Shown piece after piece: positions 1 through 7,569 of a stretch of DNA of 14,306 nt. The stretch lies in assembly GCA_964639675.1 (NCBI GenBank), contig CAZXEK010000062.1, forward strand, positions 1 through 14,306, written 5' to 3'. This DNA comes from JACQCV01 sp964639675 (GTDB lineage Bacteria; Patescibacteriota; Minisyncoccia; Phycocordibacterales; UBA12445). The position numbers were made by a program, and so were the translations under genes. The stretch's first letter is position 1. Each line of letters opens with the position of its first letter. The notes beneath the pieces are model-generated. The model had not been told where the DNA came from. It searched no databases and saw only the letters and a list, made by a program, of their open reading frames with translations.

Positions 1-58
1 TGGGGGTTATTTTATTACTTTGTTCATAAATGCTCGACCTAAACCATATTTTCAATCT

Positions 59-148
59 TGGCGGAGGATGAGAGATTCGAACTCTCGAGGCCATTTCTGA
101 CCTACAGTCTTTCCAGGACTGCGCACTAGACCACTATGCGAATCCTCC
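59..148 (-). tRNA. tRNA-Ser (anticodon GGA), CCA encoded
   Basis: The minus strand folds into a class II tRNA. The acceptor arm GGAGGAT pairs with ATCCTCC, followed by discriminator G and an encoded CCA (bases 62 to 59). The anticodon stem CAGTC/GACTG closes the loop CTGGAAA, giving anticodon GGA, which reads serine codons UCC and UCU. A long variable arm (AGGTC with GGCCT) is typical of serine tRNAs. The T arm is GAGAG, loop TTCGAAT, CTCTC. It lies just downstream of the terminator of the small hydrophobic gene and probably has its own promoter. Confidence 0.96.
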
Positions 149-159
149 AAATTAAAATA

Positions 160-165
160 ATTATA
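160..165 (-). promoter_or_regulatory. Probable -10 box of the tRNA-Ser promoter
   Basis: A perfect TATAAT on the minus strand lies 11 bases before the tRNA 5' end, so transcription would begin a few bases upstream of the mature tRNA. No good -35 box is visible; that position falls in the T-rich tail of the preceding terminator. The assignment is inferred from position and sequence only. Confidence 0.45.
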
Positions 166-180
166 CTTACTTTTAAAAAA

Positions 181-207
181 TAAAAAAGCTGCTCTCAGTA
201 GAGCAGC
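181..207 (-). terminator. Rho-independent terminator
   Basis: GCTGCTCT pairs perfectly with AGAGCAGC across a four-base loop (188-207). On the minus strand this is followed by TTTTTTA (187-181) and further T-rich sequence. It sits 64 bases past the stop codon of the 73-residue gene and separates it from the tRNA gene. Confidence 0.85.
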
Positions 208-271
208 CAAAGTATCCAAGAAACAAAGAAAATTGATGAAGGATAACAAAACTTTTGGACTATGAACTAGA

Positions 272-493
272 TCAGGCCTTGCTCGCGAGATAGAGAACAC
301 CAAGAGCGGTAACCAGACCGATACCAGAAGATGACATGACAGCGCTACCAGCCGCGAGAAGGGACTGAGCGACACCCCATGACGGCATAGCGAGCGTGTT
401 CAGAACATAGAGAGAAGCCGCACAGGTTGCGACACCACGAGCAATATCACTGAGGCTTCCGAGAGCGGCTACGAGCTTATTGAGAGCGTCCAT
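272..493 (-). CDS. Small hydrophobic protein (73 aa), apparently highly expressed
   Basis: Family not recognised. The short polar N-terminus (MDALNKLVAALG) is followed by two hydrophobic stretches, about residues 20-36 and 41-71, rich in Ala, Gly, Ser and Leu, with one Cys near residue 24 and one Trp near 39. That suggests two membrane helices or a small secreted or pilin-like peptide. The ATG at 493 is chosen because AAAGGAGGT lies eight bases upstream; the GTG at 502 would overlap that site. Codon use is unlike the neighbours: all 13 leucines are CTN (nine CTC) and six of seven glycines are GGT, a pattern usual for very highly expressed genes. It appears monocistronic, with a structured leader upstream and a strong terminator downstream. 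A bacteriocin-like or pilin-like role is possible but unproven. Confidence 0.8.
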   Translation of the reverse strand: MDALNKLVAALGSLSDIARGVATCAASLYVLNTLAMPSWGVAQSLLAAGSAVMSSSGIGLVTALGVLYLASKA

Positions 494-500
494 TTCTTTC

Positions 501-509
501 ACCTCCTTT
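501..509 (-). promoter_or_regulatory. Near-ideal ribosome binding site
   Basis: The minus strand reads AAAGGAGGT, almost the full complement of the 16S 3' end, with AGGAGG eight bases before the ATG at 493. It fixes that ATG over the in-frame GTG at 502-500, which overlaps the site. Most other genes in the window have weak or no visible sites, so this one stands out. Confidence 0.8.
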
Positions 510-537
510 GTTTGTTTTACTAGATCAAATTTTCAAA

Positions 538-571
538 CTTGCCCTAAGGACAATTACTTTAGAAAGGCAAG
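538..571 (-). promoter_or_regulatory. Leader hairpin upstream of the small gene
   Basis: CTTGCC and CTAA pair with TTAG and GGCAAG, forming a ten-pair stem with a three-base bulge and an eleven-base loop. It lies 29 bases upstream of the ribosome binding site. No clear T-run follows on the minus strand, so it is more likely an mRNA leader structure (stability or regulation) than a terminator of the glycosyltransferase operon, though the latter cannot be excluded. Confidence 0.35.
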
Positions 572-647
572 AACAAAACTAATTCTAGTTAATAATATAA
601 CTCCACTCTAAATAGTATGCAATATTGACCTGTTGGTAACTATTGTG

Positions 648-1760
648 TTATAAAGTAAGTGAATTTTTGTACCCTTTCAGATACTCCCCTTCAGTCAAAA
701 TAGAAACTGGCTTATTTATATTAATCTTTATAGATTCTCTAAGTATGGGGTCATCCAGAAAATGCTCTAATGCTAAAATCATAGCTTCCAGGTCACCGAC
801 AGGGGTTATTAGACCATTAACTCTATCTATAAGTAATTCACCAGCACAACCGACATTAGTCATGATAACCGGTAGCCCAACCGCAAGGGCCTCAACCACA
901 GTCATACCGTATCCTTCATAGTTGGAGGTAAGAAGGAAAAGATCAGCAGTTTTGTAATATGAAGTCAGATCATCACTCCAGCCCTCCCACATTATATTAT
1001 CTTTAATTTTAAATCCTTCGCTTTTGGCTTTTAGCTTTTCGCTCTCTGAGCCATCACCGACAATGAGCAGACCAACTCTCGGGTGACTCTTAATAACCTG
1101 GGTCATTACATCTATCGCCATCTCTATATTCTTCTCCTTGGTAATACGAGCTGCAATTAAAATTATAAAATCAAACTGGGTATACTTACTATGTAAGTCA
1201 TTTTTAATAGGAGAACTTTTTATTTTTTCTATATCCACAAATATAGGTAAAACCTTGATGGAGGTCGAATCTTTTAGCCCTGACCTGACTATTGACTGTT
1301 TAATCCTTTCTGACACCACCCTTACGGCACGGGCTCTTTTTATTAAAAACCTAGCGAGATAAAACCTAATTTTATTAATAAATGATTCCTGAAAAAAATA
1401 TGGCGATAAAAAATCTGTATGTATTTGTAGATGAAGAGGAGCGCCAACATAACGAGAGATCAGAAAAGCAGCTAAACCAGATTCAAATGGATCCTGAGCA
1501 GTAACTAAATCAGGTTTTTCTAGCGACCTTGCGACCATAAAGGCATCAAGGAAATATAAAAATCTAGAGAATGAATTGGTCGGGTAAACATTAAGATTGG
1601 CCTTCGGCTTATAGCTTATGGCTTTCAGTTTTAAGGTTCTTAAGGAAAATATGATTATATCCAACCGTTCAAACAATCTGGTATATTTCATCTGGCGCGC
1701 CAAAACAGCACTTCCCTCTTCGAATATTTTACGATCAGTACTTATGGATAATATTTTCAT
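648..1760 (-). CDS. Glycosyltransferase family 4 (GT-B fold)
   Basis: Probable GT4 glycosyltransferase of 370 residues that transfers a sugar from a nucleotide-sugar donor to a surface glycan or lipid-linked acceptor in the cytoplasm. The N-terminal acceptor domain starts at MKILSISTD. The C-terminal donor domain shows LIAARITKEKN (about 201-211), LIVGDGSE (about 232-239) and the conserved E-x7-E motif in EGYGMTVVE (E282 and E290), followed by ALAVGLPVI. The start codon overlaps the stop of the upstream GtrA-GT4 gene as ATGA, so the two are translationally coupled. It is the last gene of the envelope operon. Two AGCTATAAGC-like microrepeats are embedded in the coding sequence, giving the lysine-rich segments at residues 44-54 and 240-253. 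Substrate and linkage cannot be read from sequence. Confidence 0.9.
   Translation of the reverse strand: MKILSISTDRKIFEEGSAVLARQMKYTRLFERLDIIIFSLRTLKLKAISYKPKANLNVYPTNSFSRFLYFLDAFMVARSLEKPDLVTAQDPFESGLAAFLISRYVGAPLHLQIHTDFLSPYFFQESFINKIRFYLARFLIKRARAVRVVSERIKQSIVRSGLKDSTSIKVLPIFVDIEKIKSSPIKNDLHSKYTQFDFIILIAARITKEKNIEMAIDVMTQVIKSHPRVGLLIVGDGSESEKLKAKSEGFKIKDNIMWEGWSDDLTSYYKTADLFLLTSNYEGYGMTVVEALAVGLPVIMTNVGCAGELLIDRVNGLITPVGDLEAMILALEHFLDDPILRESIKININKPVSILTEGEYLKGYKNSLTL
1017..1044 (-). repeat. AGCTAAAAGCC-type microrepeat inside the GT4 gene
   Basis: The minus strand reads AAAAGCTAAAAGCCAAAAGC, a run of AAAGC/AAGCC units that encodes EKLKAKS in the donor domain, next to the nucleotide-sugar loop. 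The unit is related to the copy at 1606-1627. It is called a repeat from the internal periodicity and from the second copy in the same gene. Confidence 0.45.
1606..1627 (-). repeat. AAGCTATAAGCC-type microrepeat inside the GT4 gene
   Basis: The minus strand reads GAAAGCCATAAGCTATAAGC followed by C, three tandem imperfect seven- to eight-base units (AAGCC-AT, AAGCT-AT, AAGCC). It encodes KAISYKPKA, residues 46-54, in the acceptor domain between predicted strands. Peptides of the SYKL type made by such repeats are, to my recollection, scattered through Parcubacteria proteins; that is background knowledge, not shown here. Confidence 0.45.
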
Positions 1761-3349
1761 GGGTGGTTAGAAAATATTTTTGAATATTCGTTTAAAGCAT
1801 TGCCCCACGAATTTTTCTCTGCTTCTAACTCCACCAATTTCTGGATACTAGCCACATCAAAATTATCATTCAATAAAAACTTAAGTTTATCTTCAAGCTC
1901 CGTCTGATTATTGTAGGAAAACACCATCTCCTCCGGTAACTTTATACTTAAACCATTGCTTCTAGTCATAAGTACCGGCTTGCCATAACTCATACACTCT
2001 AAACTAAAATTAGAGTTAGGTTCCGTCCAAGATGGACATACACATAGTGAAGATTCCTGAATTTTTAAAAAAAGTTCTGCCTGTGATAAAGTACTGATAA
2101 TCTCAACTCTATTCCCAAGTGGGTTGCCAGAAATAATTTCTGTATATCTCTGCCTTTCTGGTCCGTCGCCGATTAGAATCAATTTTGCGGGCTTGATCTC
2201 ATCATAAATTGAAAAAAAGGCCCTTATCAATAAGGGAACATTTTTAAATTTTATAAAACGTCCCGCAAACAAAATCACCCTATCTCTATGACTTGAGTCA
2301 CTTGGGAGTTCAACTCCCAAGTTAGCTTCCAAGTTAATTTGATGCGCTTGGGAGCTCAGCTTCCAAACATCTAGTGAACTGGGGATAGGGTTTTTTAAAA
2401 ACAAAATTTTCGAAGCTGGGATGTTGTAATAACTAACATATATATCCTTAAGAAAATCCGCTGGAACAATTATCTGATCAGCCTTGGACATAACGAGTTT
2501 ACCGACTTTATATATAAACTCCTTCTTGTAAGATCCCATCTTATAATAATCAACTGTAGACAAATCTGTCTCTCCACTCTCAGTCTTTCTCTCCCATAAA
2601 AGATCCCCGCCTATTCGAATGACAAAATTCTTGTGTGGCAAGATCTTTTTTACAATCATTGCCAACAGACCAGTGGCAGTTACGTCTTGAGCAAAAATAT
2701 TTTGATAGCTAGCCGCTGATATAAACAATGAAACTAGATAGATCGCCCCACGTAAAAAAGTCGGTAAATTAGCAGGAATTCTAATAACATCCAAACCCTC
2801 ATCCATCGATCTATCTCTATTTTTTGAATAAGTAATTACAAAAACCTCGCGGCCCCGGGACGTCATCTCCTTAGCTAATCTTTTTATATGCGAAGCCGGT
2901 CCGCCGATTTCAGGTGGGAATATAGCGGCAGCAATCAGAACACCGCCAACATTCTTAGAGCGACAAAAGACGTTCCTAACGTTCATCACAAACCCGACTA
3001 TACCTCCCATTAAAAGCGCGATGGCCTGTGCCAAAATATAATTTATATTGAATAGTTCAATAAGTAAGGAGAGGGCTAGGAGATTAAAACACAGACTCGA
3101 TAAAACCGTAAAAAGGTACCAAAAGAACTGCCCGTGTATGTCATGCTCAGAGTAATCTCCAAATGTCCAATATTTTTGAATTACAAAAGCCAGAGTAAAC
3201 GAGGTCATAAAGGCAAAAGTAGCAGAACTCAGATATCCAAGATCGAAATATTTCTTAAAAATAAAAAACAGGCTAAGATCAATAGATCCGGCAAAAAGTC
3301 CGGCTATGCTGTACTTTACAACAAGCTTATGTTTAGAAAAAAAATCCAT
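1757..3349 (-). CDS. GtrA-like membrane domain fused to a GT4 glycosyltransferase
   Basis: A 530-residue two-part protein. Residues 1-128 match the GtrA family pattern: four hydrophobic helices at about 11-31, 41-58, 76-97 and 104-122, with KYWTF and NVRNVF after helices two and four. GtrA proteins are thought to move or present undecaprenyl-linked sugars across the membrane. Residues 135-530 are a GT-B glycosyltransferase: PPEIGGPASHI near 145-155, donor-domain start RDRVILFAGRF (355-365), LIGDGPER (392-399), and E-x7-E in EPNSNFSLE (E443 and E451). The interdomain linker (about 326-354) is built from two palindromic repeats. It lies three bases downstream of the preceding GT4 gene and its stop overlaps the next start. 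The natural reading is a membrane-tethered enzyme coupling sugar transfer to lipid-carrier handling; the fusion is seen, the coupling is inferred. Confidence 0.87.
   Translation of the reverse strand: MDFFSKHKLVVKYSIAGLFAGSIDLSLFFIFKKYFDLGYLSSATFAFMTSFTLAFVIQKYWTFGDYSEHDIHGQFFWYLFTVLSSLCFNLLALSLLIELFNINYILAQAIALLMGGIVGFVMNVRNVFCRSKNVGGVLIAAAIFPPEIGGPASHIKRLAKEMTSRGREVFVITYSKNRDRSMDEGLDVIRIPANLPTFLRGAIYLVSLFISAASYQNIFAQDVTATGLLAMIVKKILPHKNFVIRIGGDLLWERKTESGETDLSTVDYYKMGSYKKEFIYKVGKLVMSKADQIIVPADFLKDIYVSYYNIPASKILFLKNPIPSSLDVWKLSSQAHQINLEANLGVELPSDSSHRDRVILFAGRFIKFKNVPLLIRAFFSIYDEIKPAKLILIGDGPERQRYTEIISGNPLGNRVEIISTLSQAELFLKIQESSLCVCPSWTEPNSNFSLECMSYGKPVLMTRSNGLSIKLPEEMVFSYNNQTELEDKLKFLLNDNFDVASIQKLVELEAEKNSWGNALNEYSKIFSNHP
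2300..2322. repeat. 23-base palindrome inside the GtrA-GT4 gene
   Basis: Arm ACTTGGGAGTT, one central base, then its exact complement. It is identical, apart from orientation of the centre base, to the palindrome found between the toxin-antitoxin operons and in murC. Here it is read as NLGVELPS (residues 343-350), in the linker between the two Rossmann-like domains. Confidence 0.9.
2347..2366. repeat. Degenerate second palindrome in the same linker
   Basis: TTGGGAGCT, one base, AGCTTCCAA: a nine-base-arm palindrome with a single mismatch, closely resembling the 23-base palindrome 24 bases away. It encodes KLSSQ (about 330-334). Between them TTGGAAGCT recurs, suggesting two copies of one element, one older and more diverged. 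Confidence 0.7.
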
Positions 3350-3352
3350 AAA

Positions 3353-4435
3353 TTAAAAAAGTTCCTTAAATCTCCCCGCGATAATCTCCCAATCGTACTT
3401 TTCTTCAATAACTTTTCTATTGTTTAAAGAAATCTTCTGATATAACTCCTGATTCCCGACTAATGTCATAACCTTCAAGGCTATATCTTCTGGGTTATTA
3501 ACTTCGCAAAAAAGACCAGTCAGATTATCCTCTAAAAAGTCTGGTATACCACCGACCCTAGTGCCAATGATCGGTAAACCCACAGCCATCGCCTCAAGAA
3601 AAGAGCTCCCCAGTCCCTCTGAGAGAGACGGCCTAATAAAAATATCTGCATCCTGAAGAATCTCTGACATGGCAGCATGATCAGTATATGGCAGAAACAG
3701 GACCCGATCCCTTAAGCCTAACTCACTAGCCAGATCTCTCAAATATTTTTCATCCTGACCAGATCCAACGGATTTAAAGACGATATTCTCTGGTAAAAAT
3801 TTGAGGCACTTAATTATATCATTGAGAGCATTCTTTTTAACTAAACGCCCTGTTGTGACCAAAACAATCTGTTTTTTATCATCAATTCTTACTTTTTTAT
3901 TTCTAATTTTAAATTTTTTAATATCTACACCGTTTGGTATCACCATCACAGTTTTCGCCCCCATCTCCCTGGCAAAATCTGATAAATAATTGGAAATAGC
4001 TGTAACTTGATCAGCTCTTTTAAAAACCATCTTAAAGATTGGATAGACGAACTGAACCCTTCTTTTTATCTGAGGAATTGGATCCCCCTCCTGAATCGTT
4101 AGAATAAAGTTTATCCGTGGAAAAAGCAATTTTAAAAATAGAGCAGCAAATCCAGTATTCGCCATAACCGACCATACTACATCGTAGTGATTTTTCCGCT
4201 GTAAAATCAGCCCCCTAATAAAAGATTTTATTGGAAAAAGATATTTGGTGAAAGAACTGATCCTGTAAACATTCACACCCCCGATCACCTCTTCTGATTT
4301 CTCCCCCGAAAAATTGGAGGTTACTAAATCAAACTGAAAATAAGAAAGTCTATCGGTAATCTCTTTAATGGCGACCTCAGCTCCACCAACATATGGATAA
4401 TATGCAAAAGAAAAAATTAAAATTTTCTTCGCCAT
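3353..4435 (-). CDS. Glycosyltransferase family 4 (GT-B fold)
   Basis: A 360-residue GT4 enzyme. The N-terminal domain begins MAKKILIFSF and has the glycine-rich YYPYVGGAE (12-20), typical of the family. ISNYLSDFA and VIPNGVDIKKF mark the end of the acceptor domain, then VTTGRLVKKN (193-202) opens the donor domain. The E-x7-E motif is EGLGSSFLE (E273 and E281), followed by AMAVGLPIIGTRVGGIPD. The ATG at 4435 is preferred because the family normally starts directly at K-I-L-I and GGAG lies 12 bases upstream. An ATG at 4453, overlapping the TraG-like stop, would add six residues and is possible. Position in the operon suggests it works with the two downstream glycosyltransferases on one surface glycan. 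Confidence 0.9.
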   Translation of the reverse strand: MAKKILIFSFAYYPYVGGAEVAIKEITDRLSYFQFDLVTSNFSGEKSEEVIGGVNVYRISSFTKYLFPIKSFIRGLILQRKNHYDVVWSVMANTGFAALFLKLLFPRINFILTIQEGDPIPQIKRRVQFVYPIFKMVFKRADQVTAISNYLSDFAREMGAKTVMVIPNGVDIKKFKIRNKKVRIDDKKQIVLVTTGRLVKKNALNDIIKCLKFLPENIVFKSVGSGQDEKYLRDLASELGLRDRVLFLPYTDHAAMSEILQDADIFIRPSLSEGLGSSFLEAMAVGLPIIGTRVGGIPDFLEDNLTGLFCEVNNPEDIALKVMTLVGNQELYQKISLNNRKVIEEKYDWEIIAGRFKELF

Positions 4436-4442
4436 CTGGTTT

Positions 4443-6377
4443 TTAAGCTCCATTGCTAGTTTCGATATCCAACAGTTTTCTCAAAACCGGTTCTGGTATC
4501 TCTTTGATTAAATGCTCTTTGAAAGTTTCAACCTCCTCCTTAATCTGTTCCTCTTTAGTGGCCTCTTCTATCGCTGGTTTTGGTTCATCTTGTTTGGTCT
4601 CCAATTTAATCTCCAACTTTTTAACACCTCCTTGATTAGAAGACTTCATGGCTTCAAATATTGCACTCTTAAGATCACTCATATTCCTTTCGTTAAGCTT
4701 CTCCCTAGAATCTGCGACTAAATTTTTCTTAGTCAAATCAGCTAGGGAGATTTTCCCTAAAATATTATTCGGAACTGGAACGAGGGGCAAAACAGTTGCT
4801 GATGTTCGAACTAAATTCTCCTGTAGGTTAGGCAAAGGTTTCAAGGTACCTCCCTGTTGTACAACACTGCCCTGTCCATTCGAAATTTTAGTTATAGGAA
4901 AAGGAGCCCTATTAAAGCTAGTCGGTTTAAAGGTCGAATTTATCGGTCTCTGCCCCATCACCTGCCCCACTGCTGGAGTCTTGAAATTCGATCTCACGGT
5001 GGTGTGATTAAATGGACCCAGACTATTCGTCGACACCGCAAAAGGAACTCTAACTTCTGGGGTCACTGGGACTCCCGATACTACAGTCTCGTGCCATCTC
5101 TTTATCTCATCTTCTACATCTTTTCTTTCCCTAGCATAAGTCTTCCTCGAATGTGCCACCACATCTTCTCTGCTTGAGAATTCCGGCTTAGGAATTGGAG
5201 GCAAGGTTTTAGCAGAGAATGGCGCGGAGCCAACACCGTCGATCATAAGTGTCAAATAGATCTGAGCAAAACCTAGATTGACAAGATCCTCCGCTATAAA
5301 CTTCGGACCAAAAACTTTTTCCAAAACTTCAGCATCAAATGGCCCAACTCGAAATGCCACAGTCGTACCAACATTTCCAAAGACAGCATCTCGCACCTCC
5401 TCGGGGACCTGTTCTATATATTGGTGAGCTAAAGTCAGACTTAACTTATACTTTCTAGCCTCAGACAATATGTCTCGGAATGACTCATTGACAAAAGATT
5501 GAAATTCATCAACAAAGAAATAGAATGGTGGCAAACTTTTCTGTTCTGCTGCTGTGGCGCTAGCCCGTGACATAGCTGCTAGATAGATCTTGGTGATAAG
5601 CATTCCGCCAATCAGATTGGCATTAAGCTCTCCCATCCGACCCTTAGAAAGATTCATAATCAGAATCTTTTTGCCATCCATAACCTGCCTCATATCAAAA
5701 GTAGATTTTGGCTGACCAACAATATTTCTTATCAGTGGATTGGAAACAAACTGGCCAAACTTATTCTGGATTGAAGCCCCCGCCTCAACCATCAACTTAT
5801 CACTATACTTAGCGAATTCATCCACCCAAAAGGATTTAACAACTGGATCTGTGACATTATCAACAACCTTCTTCCTGTATACCTTGTCGGACAGCATACG
5901 ATTAACTCCTAATAGAGTCGAATTCGGATATTCCAAAAGTGCCAAGATGATGTTGGTAGAGATATATTCCATTCGAGCTGACCACACGTCCGGCCAAATC
6001 TTTTTGAAAGCCGCCATCAAACCATTGGCGACAAGGTGCCTTTGGTCCTTACCCACATCTTCCATTACGTTAAAAGCAATTGGGAAATCAAGATCATGTG
6101 GCGCAAAATATATCACATCCTTAATCCTCTCTTTTGGTATGTAGTCAAGGAAAAGTTCTGCAGAGGCACCGTGAGGATCCATATAGCCAACACCATTACC
6201 ATTATTAATATCCTGAATGGTCATATTCTCAAGTAGAGTCGACTTACCCATCCCGGTCTTGCCAACGACGTAAAAATGCCGCGCCCGATCTAGCGACTTT
6301 ACGCCGAAAGGAACCTTCTTGTTACGAAAGTCGGTCTCGGCAAAATAGGTTATATCTTTATTTTCTCCAATTGCCAT
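4443..6377 (-). CDS. TraG/VirD4-like AAA ATPase, soluble
   Basis: A 644-residue P-loop ATPase of the type IV secretion coupling-protein (TraD/TraG/VirD4, HerA-related) superfamily. Walker A is GKTGMGKST (39-47) and Walker B is FYFFVDE (285-291), followed by FQSF and the LSLTLAHQYIEQVP stretch (312-325) that usually contains the sensor residue. The ATPase core ends near residue 395. The tail (about 400-644) is Pro/Asn/Ser-rich, then Lys/Glu-rich and probably disordered or coiled. No N-terminal membrane helices are present, unlike classic VirD4. Coupling proteins pump DNA or recruit substrates at a membrane channel. Here there is no relaxase or channel gene nearby, only envelope genes, so a role in DNA uptake, pilus function or chromosome handling is equally possible. 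Confidence 0.88.
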   Translation of the reverse strand: MAIGENKDITYFAETDFRNKKVPFGVKSLDRARHFYVVGKTGMGKSTLLENMTIQDINNGNGVGYMDPHGASAELFLDYIPKERIKDVIYFAPHDLDFPIAFNVMEDVGKDQRHLVANGLMAAFKKIWPDVWSARMEYISTNIILALLEYPNSTLLGVNRMLSDKVYRKKVVDNVTDPVVKSFWVDEFAKYSDKLMVEAGASIQNKFGQFVSNPLIRNIVGQPKSTFDMRQVMDGKKILIMNLSKGRMGELNANLIGGMLITKIYLAAMSRASATAAEQKSLPPFYFFVDEFQSFVNESFRDILSEARKYKLSLTLAHQYIEQVPEEVRDAVFGNVGTTVAFRVGPFDAEVLEKVFGPKFIAEDLVNLGFAQIYLTLMIDGVGSAPFSAKTLPPIPKPEFSSREDVVAHSRKTYARERKDVEDEIKRWHETVVSGVPVTPEVRVPFAVSTNSLGPFNHTTVRSNFKTPAVGQVMGQRPINSTFKPTSFNRAPFPITKISNGQGSVVQQGGTLKPLPNLQENLVRTSATVLPLVPVPNNILGKISLADLTKKNLVADSREKLNERNMSDLKSAIFEAMKSSNQGGVKKLEIKLETKQDEPKPAIEEATKEEQIKEEVETFKEHLIKEIPEPVLRKLLDIETSNGA

Positions 6378-6390
6378 CTGTGCGCTTTAT

Positions 6391-6396
6391 AGTATA
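6391..6396 (-). promoter_or_regulatory. Possible -10 box before the TraG-like gene
   Basis: TATACT on the minus strand lies 13 bases before the ATG at 6377, in the only 28-base gap between the DUF4015 and TraG-like genes. A transcript from here would have a very short leader. There is no convincing -35 box and no ribosome binding site, so this is weak. Confidence 0.3.
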
Positions 6397-6405
6397 GCCG
6401 AAAAA

Positions 6406-7569
6406 CTAATTCTTCTCCAGAGCCTCTACTGTATAGCGATTAGTTGGATCCCAAAGAAGCCACGAGTTAAGACCCACATCATAAGTGGCTTTGATCTCTG
6501 CTCTAACCATAGGAGCCGTATAGATCGCTCCAAGATCAAAATCCTGTAGCCAAGGACGCAGCTTGTCTGGCGTCGAACTGGCCGCAAGCATCCTCTTGAC
6601 CCCTTCACCCATTACAAACTTAATAAGTTCATAAGGGACCTCGGCTGGATTTTTATAACCATTAAATCCCTTCGGATAATGTGAGGGATAAACCATCGGA
6701 GAAATATAATCAAAGTACGGCACAGCATTCTCTAGTACCTGACCGATATTCAGATCATCTGTATTGGTGGTCGTCATACCAAACAGATCTGCTGAAGTTG
6801 GAACTCCAATATCCTTAAGATTGTTACTGAGGTAATGAAAAAAGATTCGAAGCTCTTCCGACTTATCTATTTTTTTATCTGCAAACGAGGGGTACATGAT
6901 ATCAGCCATATCACCGTCAGATGGAAAACGAATATAGTCAAAATTGAGTTCGTCAAAACCAACCTTATATGCCCCCTTAGCGACCCTAACGTTATAATCC
7001 CAAACCTCTTTGGAACCCATGTCAGTCCAAGACAAACCCTTACGATCTTTCCATATTGCACCAGTCGTCCTTTTTTTAACCGCCAGATCAGGTCTAATCT
7101 TGGCCAGATAAGGATCCTGAAAGACAGCGATCCTGGCAATAACATAGATATTTTTTTTGTGGAGTAGGTCGATCAGCCCATTAATATCAGAGATCCTATT
7201 TTGAAATGGATTAATCTTCTTCAGATATGGATCGTCCATCTGAAAAGACACCGCCCCAGTAGAATCTTTGACATCAATCACGACGGCATTGATCTCTGTT
7301 TCATCTATTATCTTGATTAATTTATTTCGAAGGGTCGGTGTTCCAGCAACCCAGCTACTCATATATATAGCCCGAACGGAACTGGGTGTTTTTAGGTGCA
7401 GAGGAAAATCTGATTTTAGCCTCTTTGATTCTGCGATAGTAGCTAGCGGTTTGGTATAAAAACCAAAACCAGAAATATTATTACCTCCAGTTATTTGACC
7501 TGACAGAAAAAAATAGAGCACTAAAAAAAGTAAGATGGTAACAAAAAGAACGCTACTAAGAAATTTCAT
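6406..7569 (-). CDS. DUF4015-type putative glycoside hydrolase, membrane-anchored
   Basis: A 387-residue protein resembling the putative glycosyl hydrolase family DUF4015 (Pfam PF13200), a TIM-barrel-like fold. Residues 5-23 are one hydrophobic helix, an uncleaved anchor or signal peptide, placing the domain outside the cytoplasmic membrane. Characteristic motifs are VRAIYMSSW (65-73), INAVVIDVKD (93-102), GFDELNFDYIRFPSDG (204-219, with E207 and D211 as candidate catalytic acids), SADLFG (259-264), YISPMVYPSHYP (288-299) and a terminal WLLWDP (370-375). Its start codon overlaps the stop of a 57-residue membrane protein gene. Family activity is not firmly established; hydrolysis or remodelling of a surface polysaccharide or peptidoglycan is the usual inference and fits the neighbouring mur and glycosyltransferase genes. 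Confidence 0.88.
   Translation of the reverse strand: MKFLSSVLFVTILLFLVLYFFLSGQITGGNNISGFGFYTKPLATIAESKRLKSDFPLHLKTPSSVRAIYMSSWVAGTPTLRNKLIKIIDETEINAVVIDVKDSTGAVSFQMDDPYLKKINPFQNRISDINGLIDLLHKKNIYVIARIAVFQDPYLAKIRPDLAVKKRTTGAIWKDRKGLSWTDMGSKEVWDYNVRVAKGAYKVGFDELNFDYIRFPSDGDMADIMYPSFADKKIDKSEELRIFFHYLSNNLKDIGVPTSADLFGMTTTNTDDLNIGQVLENAVPYFDYISPMVYPSHYPKGFNGYKNPAEVPYELIKFVMGEGVKRMLAASSTPDKLRPWLQDFDLGAIYTAPMVRAEIKATYDVGLNSWLLWDPTNRYTVEALEKN

Noticed and set aside
52..375. 107-codon reading frame on the minus strand
   Set aside because: It crosses the tRNA-Ser gene, the terminator and the highly biased 73-residue gene in another frame.
4857..5177. Plus-strand frames over the TraG-like tail
   Set aside because: The long minus-strand frame has Walker motifs and intact context; the antisense frames have no motif or binding site.
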